Part shown: positions 1-5,801 of the stretch, in pieces
Layout of the letters: each line of letters begins with the position of its first letter
Position numbering within the stretch: the first letter of the stretch is position 1
Assembly (NCBI GenBank): GCA_014380505.1
Contig: JACMJT010000641.1
Coordinates: 1 to 5,801, forward strand
Length of the DNA: 5,801 bases
Origin: Hyphomicrobiales bacterium
GTDB taxonomy: Bacteria > Pseudomonadota > Alphaproteobacteria > Rhizobiales > Aestuariivirgaceae
Direction: 5' to 3'
Position numbers and translations under genes: made by a program
Notes under the pieces: model-generated
The model's database searches: none
Seen by the model: only the letters and a program-made list of their open reading frames with translations
Told to the model about the DNA's origin: nothing

Positions 1-959
1 AAGGCGGCGAGACCGCGGCGCAGGCGGAGGCGCCGAAACCTGCGGCAGGTAAGGCGCCAATTAAAGTTACAAGCACGGCCAAGACTGGCACCAAGGGTTT
101 GGCATCGCCTGCCGTCAGGGCGCGCGCCGCCACATTGGGGATCGATCTCGCCGCCATTGCGGGAAGCGGGCCGGGATCGATCATCCAGCATGGGGACCTC
201 GATCAAATCCTGCAGGCCAAGGCTGGGCCAGCGCCCGTAAAACCGGCGATAGCGGCGAAGGAAGACGGTGTTGAGGACATCAAGATTTTCGGCCTTCGGC
301 GGCGTATCGCCGAACGGATGCTGGAGTCGACGCGGCGTATCCCGCATTTTGCCTATGTGGAAGAAGTGGATGTGACGGAGCTTGAGGCGCTGCGCGGCAA
401 GCTCAACGCCGCCGGTGGGACGCGCGGACGCCTGACCATGCTGCCATTTTTGATCCGGGCGCTGGTCAAAGTCATTGCTAAACATCCTGGCGTCAATGCT
501 CATTTTGACGACGAAGAGGGTGTGATCCGGCGATTCAGATCGGTTCACGCTGGCATTGCCACACAGACGGAGCGCGGATTGCTGGTGCCGGTGATCCATA
601 ACGCGCAGGATTTTGACTTGTATGAACTGGCGGCGGAGATCGCGCGGCTGAGCGAAGCGGCGCGGGCGGGCAAATCGAATCGCGAGGAACTTTCGGGCTC
701 AACCATCACGGTGACGAGCCTCGGCGCATTGGGCGGTATCGCCGCGACGCCGATTATCAATCCGCCGGAAGTTGCCATTGTCGGCGTGAACCGCATGGCG
801 GAGCGGCCGATGGTTCGCGATGGCACGGTTGTCATCCGCAAGATGATGAACCTGTCATCGTCGTTCGACCATCGTATTGTCGATGGCTATGAGGCGGCGA
901 CCTTCATCAAGGCGGTGAAAGATTTGCTGGAAGCTCCCGCTGCACTCGTTGATACCTGA
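1..959 (+). CDS. bkdB: Branched-chain 2-oxoacid dehydrogenase E2 (dihydrolipoamide acyltransferase), 5'-truncated
   Basis: The reading frame is open from base 3 to the TGA at 957-959, so the gene begins upstream; about 318 residues are visible. The product transfers the acyl group from lipoyl-lysine to CoA in the core of the branched-chain 2-oxoacid dehydrogenase complex (valine, leucine and isoleucine breakdown, cytoplasm). Visible in order are an Ala/Pro/Lys-rich linker (bases 3-98), the E1/E3-binding peripheral domain starting ASPAVRARA (from base 102), a second linker, and the catalytic domain. The catalytic DHRIVDG motif lies at 867-887, with its His and Asp present. The segments RRIPHFAYVEEVDVTELE and GSTITVTSLGALGGIAATP resemble Pseudomonas BkdB more than pyruvate or 2-oxoglutarate E2 as I recall them. 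The lipoyl domain is outside the window. The TTG at 99 is internal to the protein and is not the start. The E1 alpha and beta genes are expected upstream. The family is very likely; the branched-chain assignment is good but not proven. Confidence 0.93.
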   Translation, partial: GGETAAQAEAPKPAAGKAPIKVTSTAKTGTKGLASPAVRARAATLGIDLAAIAGSGPGSIIQHGDLDQILQAKAGPAPVKPAIAAKEDGVEDIKIFGLRRRIAERMLESTRRIPHFAYVEEVDVTELEALRGKLNAAGGTRGRLTMLPFLIRALVKVIAKHPGVNAHFDDEEGVIRRFRSVHAGIATQTERGLLVPVIHNAQDFDLYELAAEIARLSEAARAGKSNREELSGSTITVTSLGALGGIAATPIINPPEVAIVGVNRMAERPMVRDGTVVIRKMMNLSSSFDHRIVDGYEAATFIKAVKDLLEAPAALVDT

Positions 960-2743
960 TGAAGACCTGGGCCGAGGTTGCGCCGCAACTGATCGACGTG
1001 GCGATGGGCAGGTCGCCCGCCGATACGGTGATCCGCAACGGGCGCTGGGTGAATGTGCATTCGGGCGAGATAGTCCCTCAGACCGATGTGGCCGTCGTGG
1101 CCGGACGCTTTGCCTATGTGGGGCCGGATGCTTCGCATACGATTGGAGCTTCGACGCAGGTGATCGATGCGGCGGCGCGCTATCTGGTGCCGGGGCTGTG
1201 CGACGGGCACATGCATGTGGAAAGCGGCATGGTGACGGTGACGGAGTTCGCGCGCGCCGTGATCCCCCATGGCACGACCACAATGTTCATCGATCCCCAT
1301 GAGATCGCCAATGTGCTGGGGCTCGCCGGGGTCAAGCTCATGCATGACGAGGCCATGGATCTGCCGATCAATGTGCTGGTGCAAATGCCATCCTGTGTGC
1401 CGAGTGCGCCGGGGCTGGAAAATGCCGGGGCGTCGCTGGGCGTGGCCGAAATCAGGGAGGCGATGTCTTGGCCCAATATCATCGGCCTTGGCGAAATGAT
1501 GAATTTTCCGGGAGTGGCCCGCAACGACGCCACCATGCTGGGCGAGATCGCGGCGGCGCAAAGCGCGCGGAAGACGGTTGGCGGGCACTACGCTTCGCCG
1601 GATCTCGGGAGAGCCTTCCATGCCTATGTGGCGGGCGGGCCAGCCGACGACCACGAGGGAACGCGGCTGGAGGATGCGGTGGCGCGGGTGCGGCAGGGCA
1701 TGAAAGCCATGCTGCGGCTGGGGTCGGCGTGGTACGACGTGGCAGCGCAGATCAAGGCTGTTACGGAACTGGGGTTGGATTCGCGCAATTTCATTCTGTG
1801 TACGGATGACAGCCATTCCGGCACGCTGGTGAATGAGGGTCACATGAACCGGGTGGTGCGCCATGCCATTGCGCAGGGGCTGAAACCGGTGACGGCGATC
1901 CAGATGGCGAGCCTCAATACGGCGGAACATTTCGGCATGGAAAAGGAACTGGGCTCGATCACGCCGGGCCGGCGCGCGGATTTGCTGCTGACGCCGGACC
2001 TTGAGACGTTGCCCATCGATATGGTGATGGCGCGGGGGCGGATGCTGGCCGAGGGCGGCAAGCTTACGGCGGATATTCCGCCCTATGCCTATCCCGCGAG
2101 TGCGCGCAACACGGTGAAGCTGGGACGGAAGCTTGCGGCGAAGGATTTCGATATCACGGCGCCGAAGGGAGCTAACGTGGTTACGACGCGGGTGATTGGC
2201 GTTATCGAAAACCAGGCGCCGACGCGGGCGCTGGAGAGACAGCTCAAGGTTTCGAACGGCCTCGTTGAAATGGATGGCAAGGCCGACGTTTGCCAGATCG
2301 CCGTTGTCGAACGCCACCGGGGCACGGGGGCTACGACCAATGGTTTCGTGTCGGGCTTCGGCTATGATGTTCCCTGCGCGGTGGCGAGCACCGTTGCCCA
2401 TGACAGCCATCACATGATCGTGGTGGGCACCGACAAGGCATCCATGGCCGCCGCGGCGAACCGGCTTGCCGAGGTACAGGGCGGCATCGCCGTGGTGCGC
2501 GAGGGCAAGATCGTGGCGCTCGTGGAATTGCCAATCGCCGGCCTCATGTCGGACGAGCGGGCGGAGGCCGTGGCGAAGAAGGCTGCTAAAATGGTGGAAG
2601 CGATGCGGGCCTGCGGGTGCAAACTGAACAACGCCTTCATGCAGCATTCGCTGCTGGCGCTGGTGGTGATACCGGAGCTTCGGATATCGGATGAAGGGCT
2701 GATCGATACGGTGAAGTTCGAGAAGACAAGTTTGTTTGTCTGA
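959..2743 (+). CDS. ade: Adenine deaminase
   Basis: This 594-residue amidohydrolase hydrolyses adenine to hypoxanthine and ammonia (purine salvage and nitrogen release, cytoplasm). The length fits the family, whose members are about 550-600 residues. Residues 20-80 form the small beta domain. The metal-binding barrel follows: GHMHVES with H84 and H86 (bases 1208-1216), IDPHEIANVLG at 111-121, GLGE with E179, GGH with H210, DDHEGT with H232, and TDD at 282-284 (1802-1810). The C-terminal adenine deaminase domain carries VAHDSHHMIVVG (479-490) and ELPIAGLMSD (523-532). The ATG overlaps the bkdB stop as TGATG and no good Shine-Dalgarno precedes it, so translation is probably coupled to bkdB. Two active-site loops (after H210, and after TDD) differ from the consensus I recall from E. 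coli and Bacillus; they look like a divergent branch. Family assignment is secure; activity on another 6-aminopurine is possible. Confidence 0.96.
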   Translation: MKTWAEVAPQLIDVAMGRSPADTVIRNGRWVNVHSGEIVPQTDVAVVAGRFAYVGPDASHTIGASTQVIDAAARYLVPGLCDGHMHVESGMVTVTEFARAVIPHGTTTMFIDPHEIANVLGLAGVKLMHDEAMDLPINVLVQMPSCVPSAPGLENAGASLGVAEIREAMSWPNIIGLGEMMNFPGVARNDATMLGEIAAAQSARKTVGGHYASPDLGRAFHAYVAGGPADDHEGTRLEDAVARVRQGMKAMLRLGSAWYDVAAQIKAVTELGLDSRNFILCTDDSHSGTLVNEGHMNRVVRHAIAQGLKPVTAIQMASLNTAEHFGMEKELGSITPGRRADLLLTPDLETLPIDMVMARGRMLAEGGKLTADIPPYAYPASARNTVKLGRKLAAKDFDITAPKGANVVTTRVIGVIENQAPTRALERQLKVSNGLVEMDGKADVCQIAVVERHRGTGATTNGFVSGFGYDVPCAVASTVAHDSHHMIVVGTDKASMAAAANRLAEVQGGIAVVREGKIVALVELPIAGLMSDERAEAVAKKAAKMVEAMRACGCKLNNAFMQHSLLALVVIPELRISDEGLIDTVKFEKTSLFV

Positions 2744-2764
2744 GGCCCCGCGCGGATCAGCACC

Positions 2765-2787
2765 GGCGGGACTTGCGGCGGGCTTGC
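2765..2787. repeat. Imperfect tandem repeat, 12 + 11 bases
   Basis: GGCGGGACTTGC (2765-2776) is followed directly by GGCGGGCTTGC (2777-2787), the same word less one A. It lies in the non-coding gap after ade. It may be a chance product of GC-rich sequence or part of a binding site; nothing else in the window repeats this word. Confidence 0.5.
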
Positions 2788-2800
2788 ACGTCGGGTTAGG

Positions 2801-2821
2801 TTGATCGCCGTTTGCGATCAA
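2801..2821. promoter_or_regulatory. Perfect 8-base inverted repeat before the membrane protein gene
   Basis: TTGATCGC (2801-2808) and GCGATCAA (2814-2821) are exact reverse complements separated by CGTTT. Past one G/G mismatch, AG (2798-2799) and CT (2823-2824) also pair. The repeat ends ten bases before the ribosome binding site at 2831. No T-run follows, so it is a poor intrinsic terminator. It could be an operator for a dimeric repressor, or an mRNA hairpin affecting translation of the gene at 2845. I found no convincing -35/-10 pair around it. Confidence 0.5.
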
Positions 2822-2830
2822 GCTTGTACA

Positions 2831-2839
2831 AGGGGGAAG
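2831..2839 (+). promoter_or_regulatory. Strong ribosome binding site deciding the start at 2845
   Basis: AGGGGGAAG is purine-rich and sits about 7 bases before the ATG at 2845. It lies inside the longer open frame that could start at TTG 2812, which argues that 2845 is the true start. Confidence 0.75.
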
Positions 2840-2844
2840 CGGCC

Positions 2845-3372
2845 ATGGAATTGCCGGGCGAATTATACCTCTTCAATTTGTCTCTGCTTGCCATCTCTTT
2901 CTCCATCGTTTCGGCACTGGTTATGTTGTTGCGCCAGACCATGGGCGGCAAGCTGTCCAACTTTGACGTTTTCCTGGTCACCAACTACTCCGCACATGGG
3001 TTTGTCCTGGCAATCGCCGCCATATTACCATCGCTAATTATCCAGTTCGGGCTGCCCGTTCCAGTGGTCTGGGCCACTGCCAGCGGGCTCGCCTCGATTC
3101 TCATCGGGACGAAAACCGCGAACACGATGCGACGATGGATGGTGATTACCAAGGCCGCAATCCCGCTGGCACTGAAGGTTTCATTCGCCGCGCAGTGGTT
3201 TGGCGTCCTGCTGTTGATAGCAAATGCCGTGATTCCGAGAATTCAGGGCATTGCCTTATTCGAGCTTGCCCTTACAATTTGTCTTGCGACGATCATGTGG
3301 ACGTTCGTGCGCCGCATTTCGACGCTCCTCGGCGACCATCCGAGCGAGGACTGGGATCCGAAACGAGGCTGA
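2845..3372 (+). CDS. Uncharacterised small multi-pass membrane protein
   Basis: I do not recognise this 175-residue protein. It is strongly hydrophobic, with likely membrane segments near residues 8-29, 50-68, 70-88, 106-130 and 134-154, giving four or five passes in the inner membrane. Short basic stretches (RRW at 96-98, RR at 156-157) lie between or after segments, and the tail (GDHPSEDWDPKRG) is polar. No transporter signature, metal-binding cluster or enzyme motif is visible. The ATG is chosen because AGGGGGAAG precedes it at good spacing; the frame also runs back to TTG 2812, but the extra 11 residues are unsupported. The gene follows ade by 101 bases and precedes the BKACE gene by 10, so it is probably co-transcribed with the latter. 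Codon use looks somewhat more AT-rich than in ade. A role in metabolite passage or membrane association is only a guess. Confidence 0.8.
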   Translation: MELPGELYLFNLSLLAISFSIVSALVMLLRQTMGGKLSNFDVFLVTNYSAHGFVLAIAAILPSLIIQFGLPVPVVWATASGLASILIGTKTANTMRRWMVITKAAIPLALKVSFAAQWFGVLLLIANAVIPRIQGIALFELALTICLATIMWTFVRRISTLLGDHPSEDWDPKRG

Positions 3373-3382
3373 TTGAGTCGTC

Positions 3383-4318
3383 ATGCGGAAGAGATCGAAG
3401 ACCATTATCACCTGCGCCATCACCGGGTCGATCCATACGCCATCCATGTCGCCGCATTTGCCGGTGACGCCGGATGAGATCGCCACGCAGGCGGTGGACG
3501 CGGCGGAGGCGGGGGCTGCGATTTTGCATTTGCACGCGCGAGATCCGGAGACCGGCAAGCCCGCCGGTCATCCCGACGTGTACAAGCGGTTCCTGCCGCG
3601 CATCAAGCAGGCATGCGATGCCATCGTCAATATCACCACGGGCGGCGGCCATGGCATGACCATCGAAGAGCGGATCGCAGCGGCGGAAGCCTTTTCACCG
3701 GAAATGACTTCACTCAACATGGGTTCGATGAATTTTGGCCTCTATCCCATGCTGGCGCGCTACAGCGAATTCAAACACGAGTGGGAGAGGGCCCATCTCG
3801 AAGGTTCCCGCGACTTTATTTTCCGCAATACGTTCAGCGATATAGAGAGCATTTTACAGAGATTGGGCGAAGGTCACGGCGTGCGCTTCGAGTTCGAGTG
3901 CTACGATGTGGGCCATCTCTACACGCTGGCGCATTTCCTTGACCGCAAGCTGGTCAAGCCGCCGCTTTTTGTGCAGACGATTTTCGGCATTCTGGGCGGC
4001 ATAGGTCCCGACCCGCAGAACGTGCTGACCATGCGCGAGACGGCGGAGCGGCTGTTCGGCGAGCAGTATCACTGGTCGGTGCTGGCGGCGGGGCGCTTTC
4101 AGTTGCCGTTCTGTACCATGGCGGCGACCATGGGGGCCAATGTGCGAGTGGGACTCGAGGACAATCTGTTCATCGGCAAGGGCAAGCTCGCGCCCTCGAA
4201 TGCGGCACTGGTGGCCAAGATGCGCCACATCCTGGAGGAACTGTCGATCGACATCGCAACGGCGGACGAGGCTCGCGCCATGCTGGAAACCAAGGGCCAT
4301 GCCAACGTCAAGTTCTGA
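3383..4318 (+). CDS. BKACE family beta-keto acid cleavage enzyme (DUF849)
   Basis: BKACE enzymes are zinc-dependent TIM barrels that react a beta-keto acid with acetyl-CoA to give acetoacetate and a new acyl-CoA; Kce (3-keto-5-aminohexanoate cleavage enzyme, lysine fermentation) is the founder. In this 311-residue protein I see the first strand ITCAITGS (9-16), the zinc pair LHLHAR with H49 and H51 (3527-3535), NITTGGG (83-89), LNMGSMNFG (111-119), FECYDVGHL (171-179) and VRVGLEDN (254-261). R255, E259 and D260 match the Arg, zinc-binding Glu and Asp of Kce. The position of Kce Glu14 is Ile17 here, in the word GSIHTP, so this is a different subfamily and the substrate is unknown. The start at 3383 has only a weak GAG ahead of it but sits properly before the conserved first strand. 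The membrane protein gene ends 10 bases upstream. Family sure, substrate not. Confidence 0.93.
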   Translation: MRKRSKTIITCAITGSIHTPSMSPHLPVTPDEIATQAVDAAEAGAAILHLHARDPETGKPAGHPDVYKRFLPRIKQACDAIVNITTGGGHGMTIEERIAAAEAFSPEMTSLNMGSMNFGLYPMLARYSEFKHEWERAHLEGSRDFIFRNTFSDIESILQRLGEGHGVRFEFECYDVGHLYTLAHFLDRKLVKPPLFVQTIFGILGGIGPDPQNVLTMRETAERLFGEQYHWSVLAAGRFQLPFCTMAATMGANVRVGLEDNLFIGKGKLAPSNAALVAKMRHILEELSIDIATADEARAMLETKGHANVKF

Positions 4319-4362
4319 TGGAGCCGGATGAGCGCGCGTGGTAGGCTCACGAAGGGCTGGAT

Positions 4363-4367
4363 GGAGA
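4363..4367 (+). promoter_or_regulatory. Ribosome binding site for the gene at 4375
   Basis: GGAGA lies 7 bases before ATG 4375. It supports this start and this reading frame over the overlapping frame that begins with TTG at 4457. Confidence 0.65.
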
Positions 4368-4374
4368 TTGGCGC

Positions 4375-4914
4375 ATGGGCGTTTTCAGTGAAGGCAGGCG
4401 GCGATTGTTGGCAATCACCGGCATTACTTTCGCTGTAATGGCAACCGCGCCGGCATTTGCGGCGCTGGGTTTTTACCTTCCTTCTGCTCGACACGCAAAG
4501 CTCCCAAAGACGCGGGCAATCGAAGATACGGCTCTCCTTCTTCTCCGCGAGCAAAGAATTGAGGACGCGATCGCTTTGCTGGAAGCCGCCGTCGATGGGG
4601 AGCTTTCCTACAGGCATGGAACGGTATCGCTTCGGCTGCTCGATCTCCTGGCCACGGTCTATGCGAGGAAAGGCCAATTGGAAAAATTATCGGCGCTGGC
4701 GGGCCGGGTTCAAGCCACCGCCGAACGCCGCTCGCATGTTCCTCGCATCGCTACCGCATTGGGCGAGAGAGCCGGCAAGTGGGACAACCAGCATTCAAAG
4801 TGGCGGCGCGACCGGGCAAACCCGGAGGCAATCATAAAGTGGCGCTGGGCGAAACATGAAACCCGTGTTGCCGAAAAATCCGCGCGGCGGGATGACATCG
4901 TCATTGCGGTGTGA
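4375..4914 (+). CDS. Uncharacterised exported or anchored protein with TPR-like helices
   Basis: I do not recognise this 179-residue protein. The N-terminus has basic RRR (8-10), a hydrophobic stretch (11-29) and APAFA followed by Ala, a plausible signal peptidase I site after residue 29. RRRLL only partly fits a twin-arginine signal. If uncleaved, the stretch would anchor the protein in the inner membrane facing the periplasm. Residues 48-74 and 86-114 read as paired amphipathic helices; LLATVYARKGQLEKLSAL (91-108) has the small/aromatic/Gly spacing of a TPR unit, so a protein-binding scaffold is likely. The C-terminal third is basic and holds three Trp (136, 143, 156 and 158 region) without a known motif. 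The gene starts 56 bases after the BKACE stop on the same strand, so shared transcription is possible. Low conservation is my expectation, not a measurement. Confidence 0.7.
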   Translation: MGVFSEGRRRLLAITGITFAVMATAPAFAALGFYLPSARHAKLPKTRAIEDTALLLLREQRIEDAIALLEAAVDGELSYRHGTVSLRLLDLLATVYARKGQLEKLSALAGRVQATAERRSHVPRIATALGERAGKWDNQHSKWRRDRANPEAIIKWRWAKHETRVAEKSARRDDIVIAV

Positions 4915-4967
4915 TAGCTTTAGCGCGGGGTTGGGTCTTCCATCTTAGGATATGCCTCCCGGCAAGA

Positions 4968-4985
4968 AGGGTGTTTAGACACCCT
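4968..4985. terminator. Hairpin between convergent genes, probable terminator
   Basis: AGGGTGT (4968-4974) and ACACCCT (4979-4985) form a perfect 7-base-pair stem with a TTAG loop. It lies 53 bases after the + strand stop at 4914 and 20 bases after the - strand stop at 5006. On the - strand TTCTT follows the stem, a short T-rich tail. On the + strand the tail is CCAACCCTG, which is poor. It therefore best fits termination of the PhyH gene, perhaps weakly both ways. Confidence 0.6.
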
Positions 4986-5005
4986 CCAACCCTGTTCTCC
5001 CTCCA

Positions 5006-5801
5006 CTAGCTTACGGTGCAATAGGCCTCGAGGAAGGGCGTGCGATAGCCTTCTTTTGTCCAGAGGATCGGAAAGAAGCTTTCATCCATGGCTGTATCGG
5101 CCACGCGCTTGTAGCGATTGTAGATGTAGCTCACCTCGGTGGCATGAAATTTGGCGTCGGAGGAAATACAATGGGCGACGGCGGCGCGGCGGGGTGAGCC
5201 GCCACGATTGGGACCGGAGCCATGCCAGGTGCCGCCGGCATGTATGGCGCAGCCGCCGGCCGGCACCTCCACCTGAACGATCTCCAGTTTCTGCCCCACC
5301 TTATCCGCTGCAGTTCTAAGAGATTCGCGATAGTCTTCCGGGGCGTGGAAGGCGCCCATGGGCGGGAAGCGGCCCCAGAGATGGGAACCCTTCGCATATT
5401 CGATGGTGCCGCCGCTGGCGGTGGTTTTGTCGAGGGCAATCCAGACGGTCATGTACTCCGCCGGCACGACCCAGTCGACGTAGCTGTTGTCCTGGTGATA
5501 GCCCAGTGACTTGGCGCCCGGCGGTTTCCACAACACGTTGTCCTGGCCGATGCGGGCGCCGGGCCAGCCGGCAAGCGTGGCGGCGAGGCGCCCAATTTCA
5601 GCGCTCAACACAAGGCTCGCGACGGTGCGGTCGGATTTCCAGGCATTGCAGATTTGCCGGGTGCGGTCGGGCGGGCTCTCGCCCTCACGCCAGTTCCATT
5701 CATCGGGGTATAGACCGGTTTCGAATTTGCCCCGGAAGAGCGGCTCGAAGCGGGACGCCACACGTTCTGCTTCGGCAGGCTCGATCAACCTGTCGATGAT
5801 C
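5006..5801 (-). CDS. PhyH-family Fe(II)/2-oxoglutarate dioxygenase, 5'-truncated
   Basis: The frame is open from base 5800 down to the TAG at 5008-5006, giving about 264 visible residues (IIDRLIEPAEAERV...). The TTG at 5788 is probably internal: phytanoyl-CoA dioxygenase-like proteins usually have a short strand and helix before this point, and IIDR reads on smoothly from upstream. Counting from Leu 5788 as 1, the iron site is H98 and D100 in GYHQDNSYVDW (bases 5497-5489) with the distal His 189 in WHGSGPN (5224-5222). RR at 200-201 fits the 2-oxoglutarate-binding position. GGTIEYAKGSH (126-136) is typical of the family. Such enzymes hydroxylate small molecules using O2 and 2-oxoglutarate, releasing CO2 and succinate. 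The substrate cannot be read from sequence; phytanoyl-CoA itself is not implied. It converges on the BKACE-side operon, so its promoter lies off the right edge. Confidence 0.9.
   Translation of the reverse strand, partial: IIDRLIEPAEAERVASRFEPLFRGKFETGLYPDEWNWREGESPPDRTRQICNAWKSDRTVASLVLSAEIGRLAATLAGWPGARIGQDNVLWKPPGAKSLGYHQDNSYVDWVVPAEYMTVWIALDKTTASGGTIEYAKGSHLWGRFPPMGAFHAPEDYRESLRTAADKVGQKLEIVQVEVPAGGCAIHAGGTWHGSGPNRGGSPRRAAVAHCISSDAKFHATEVSYIYNRYKRVADTAMDESFFPILWTKEGYRTPFLEAYCTVS

Noticed and set aside
2724..2741. Short stem AGACAA / TTGTCT at the 3' end of ade
   Set aside because: Only six weak pairs, lying within the last codons of ade and with GC-rich sequence after it; it does not resemble a terminator.
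887..2821. 644-residue open frame on the - strand opposite ade
   Set aside because: It mirrors the whole of a well-conserved adenine deaminase. Its translation is His/Arg/Pro-rich with no domain, as expected for the shadow of a GC-rich gene lacking stop codons in antisense.
2812..2844. TTG 2812 as the start of the membrane protein
   Set aside because: It would place the strong ribosome binding site inside the coding region and put the start within the inverted repeat; ATG 2845 is better supported.
3293..3652. Antisense frames over the start of the BKACE gene, and similar frames at 3854-4300 and 4099-4677
   Set aside because: They are shadows of conserved + strand genes, with low-complexity basic translations and no ribosome binding site that I could see.
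4318..4344. Nine-codon mini-frame (MEPDERAW, stop) overlapping the BKACE stop by one base
   Set aside because: Too short and without its own ribosome binding site or a leader-peptide pattern; TGATG arises often in this composition.
4457..4837. Alternative + strand frame inside the TPR-like gene, starting with TTG
   Set aside because: It has no ribosome binding site and an incoherent Arg/Trp/Ser-rich translation. The frame from 4375 has a signal sequence and regular amphipathic helices.
5788..5801. TTG at 5788 as the true start of the PhyH gene
   Set aside because: The frame stays open to the window edge and reads IIDRL into it, without a ribosome binding site in the visible bases. A start further upstream, outside the window, is more likely.

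Overview
The window has high GC content, densely packed genes and strongly GC-biased third codon positions. Together with the gene types, this suggests an alphaproteobacterium, most likely Hyphomicrobiales (rhizobia-like). That assignment comes from recalled family resemblance, not from a search. All but one of the genes lie on the + strand with short gaps, as in a catabolic operon. One gene runs towards them from the right edge on the - strand.

Layout: (1) 1-959 is the 3' part of a branched-chain 2-oxoacid dehydrogenase E2 gene (bkdB type); its lipoyl domain lies off the left edge. (2) 959-2743 is a complete adenine deaminase that overlaps the E2 stop codon by one base. (3) 2744-2844 is a 101-base non-coding gap with a short imperfect tandem repeat and a perfect 8+8 base inverted repeat. 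(4) 2845-3372 encodes an unrecognised small multi-pass membrane protein with a strong ribosome binding site. (5) 3383-4318 encodes a BKACE/DUF849 beta-keto acid cleavage enzyme. (6) 4375-4914 encodes an unrecognised exported or membrane-anchored protein with TPR-like helices. (7) 4915-5005 is a convergent intergenic gap with a terminator-like hairpin. (8) 5801-5006 (- strand) is a PhyH-family Fe(II)/2-oxoglutarate dioxygenase cut by the right edge.

The recognised genes are small-molecule breakdown enzymes: branched-chain oxoacid oxidation to acyl-CoA, adenine deamination to hypoxanthine, CoA-dependent cleavage of a beta-keto acid, and an oxygenase of unknown substrate. No single known pathway joins all four. 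The firmest physical links are the bkdB-ade overlap and the 10-base gap between the membrane protein and BKACE genes. I see no RNA gene, insertion sequence, CRISPR array, prophage or defence system. The less ordinary points are the ade gene where an E3 gene often sits, the BKACE subfamily lacking the acidic residue known from Kce, and two orphan proteins.
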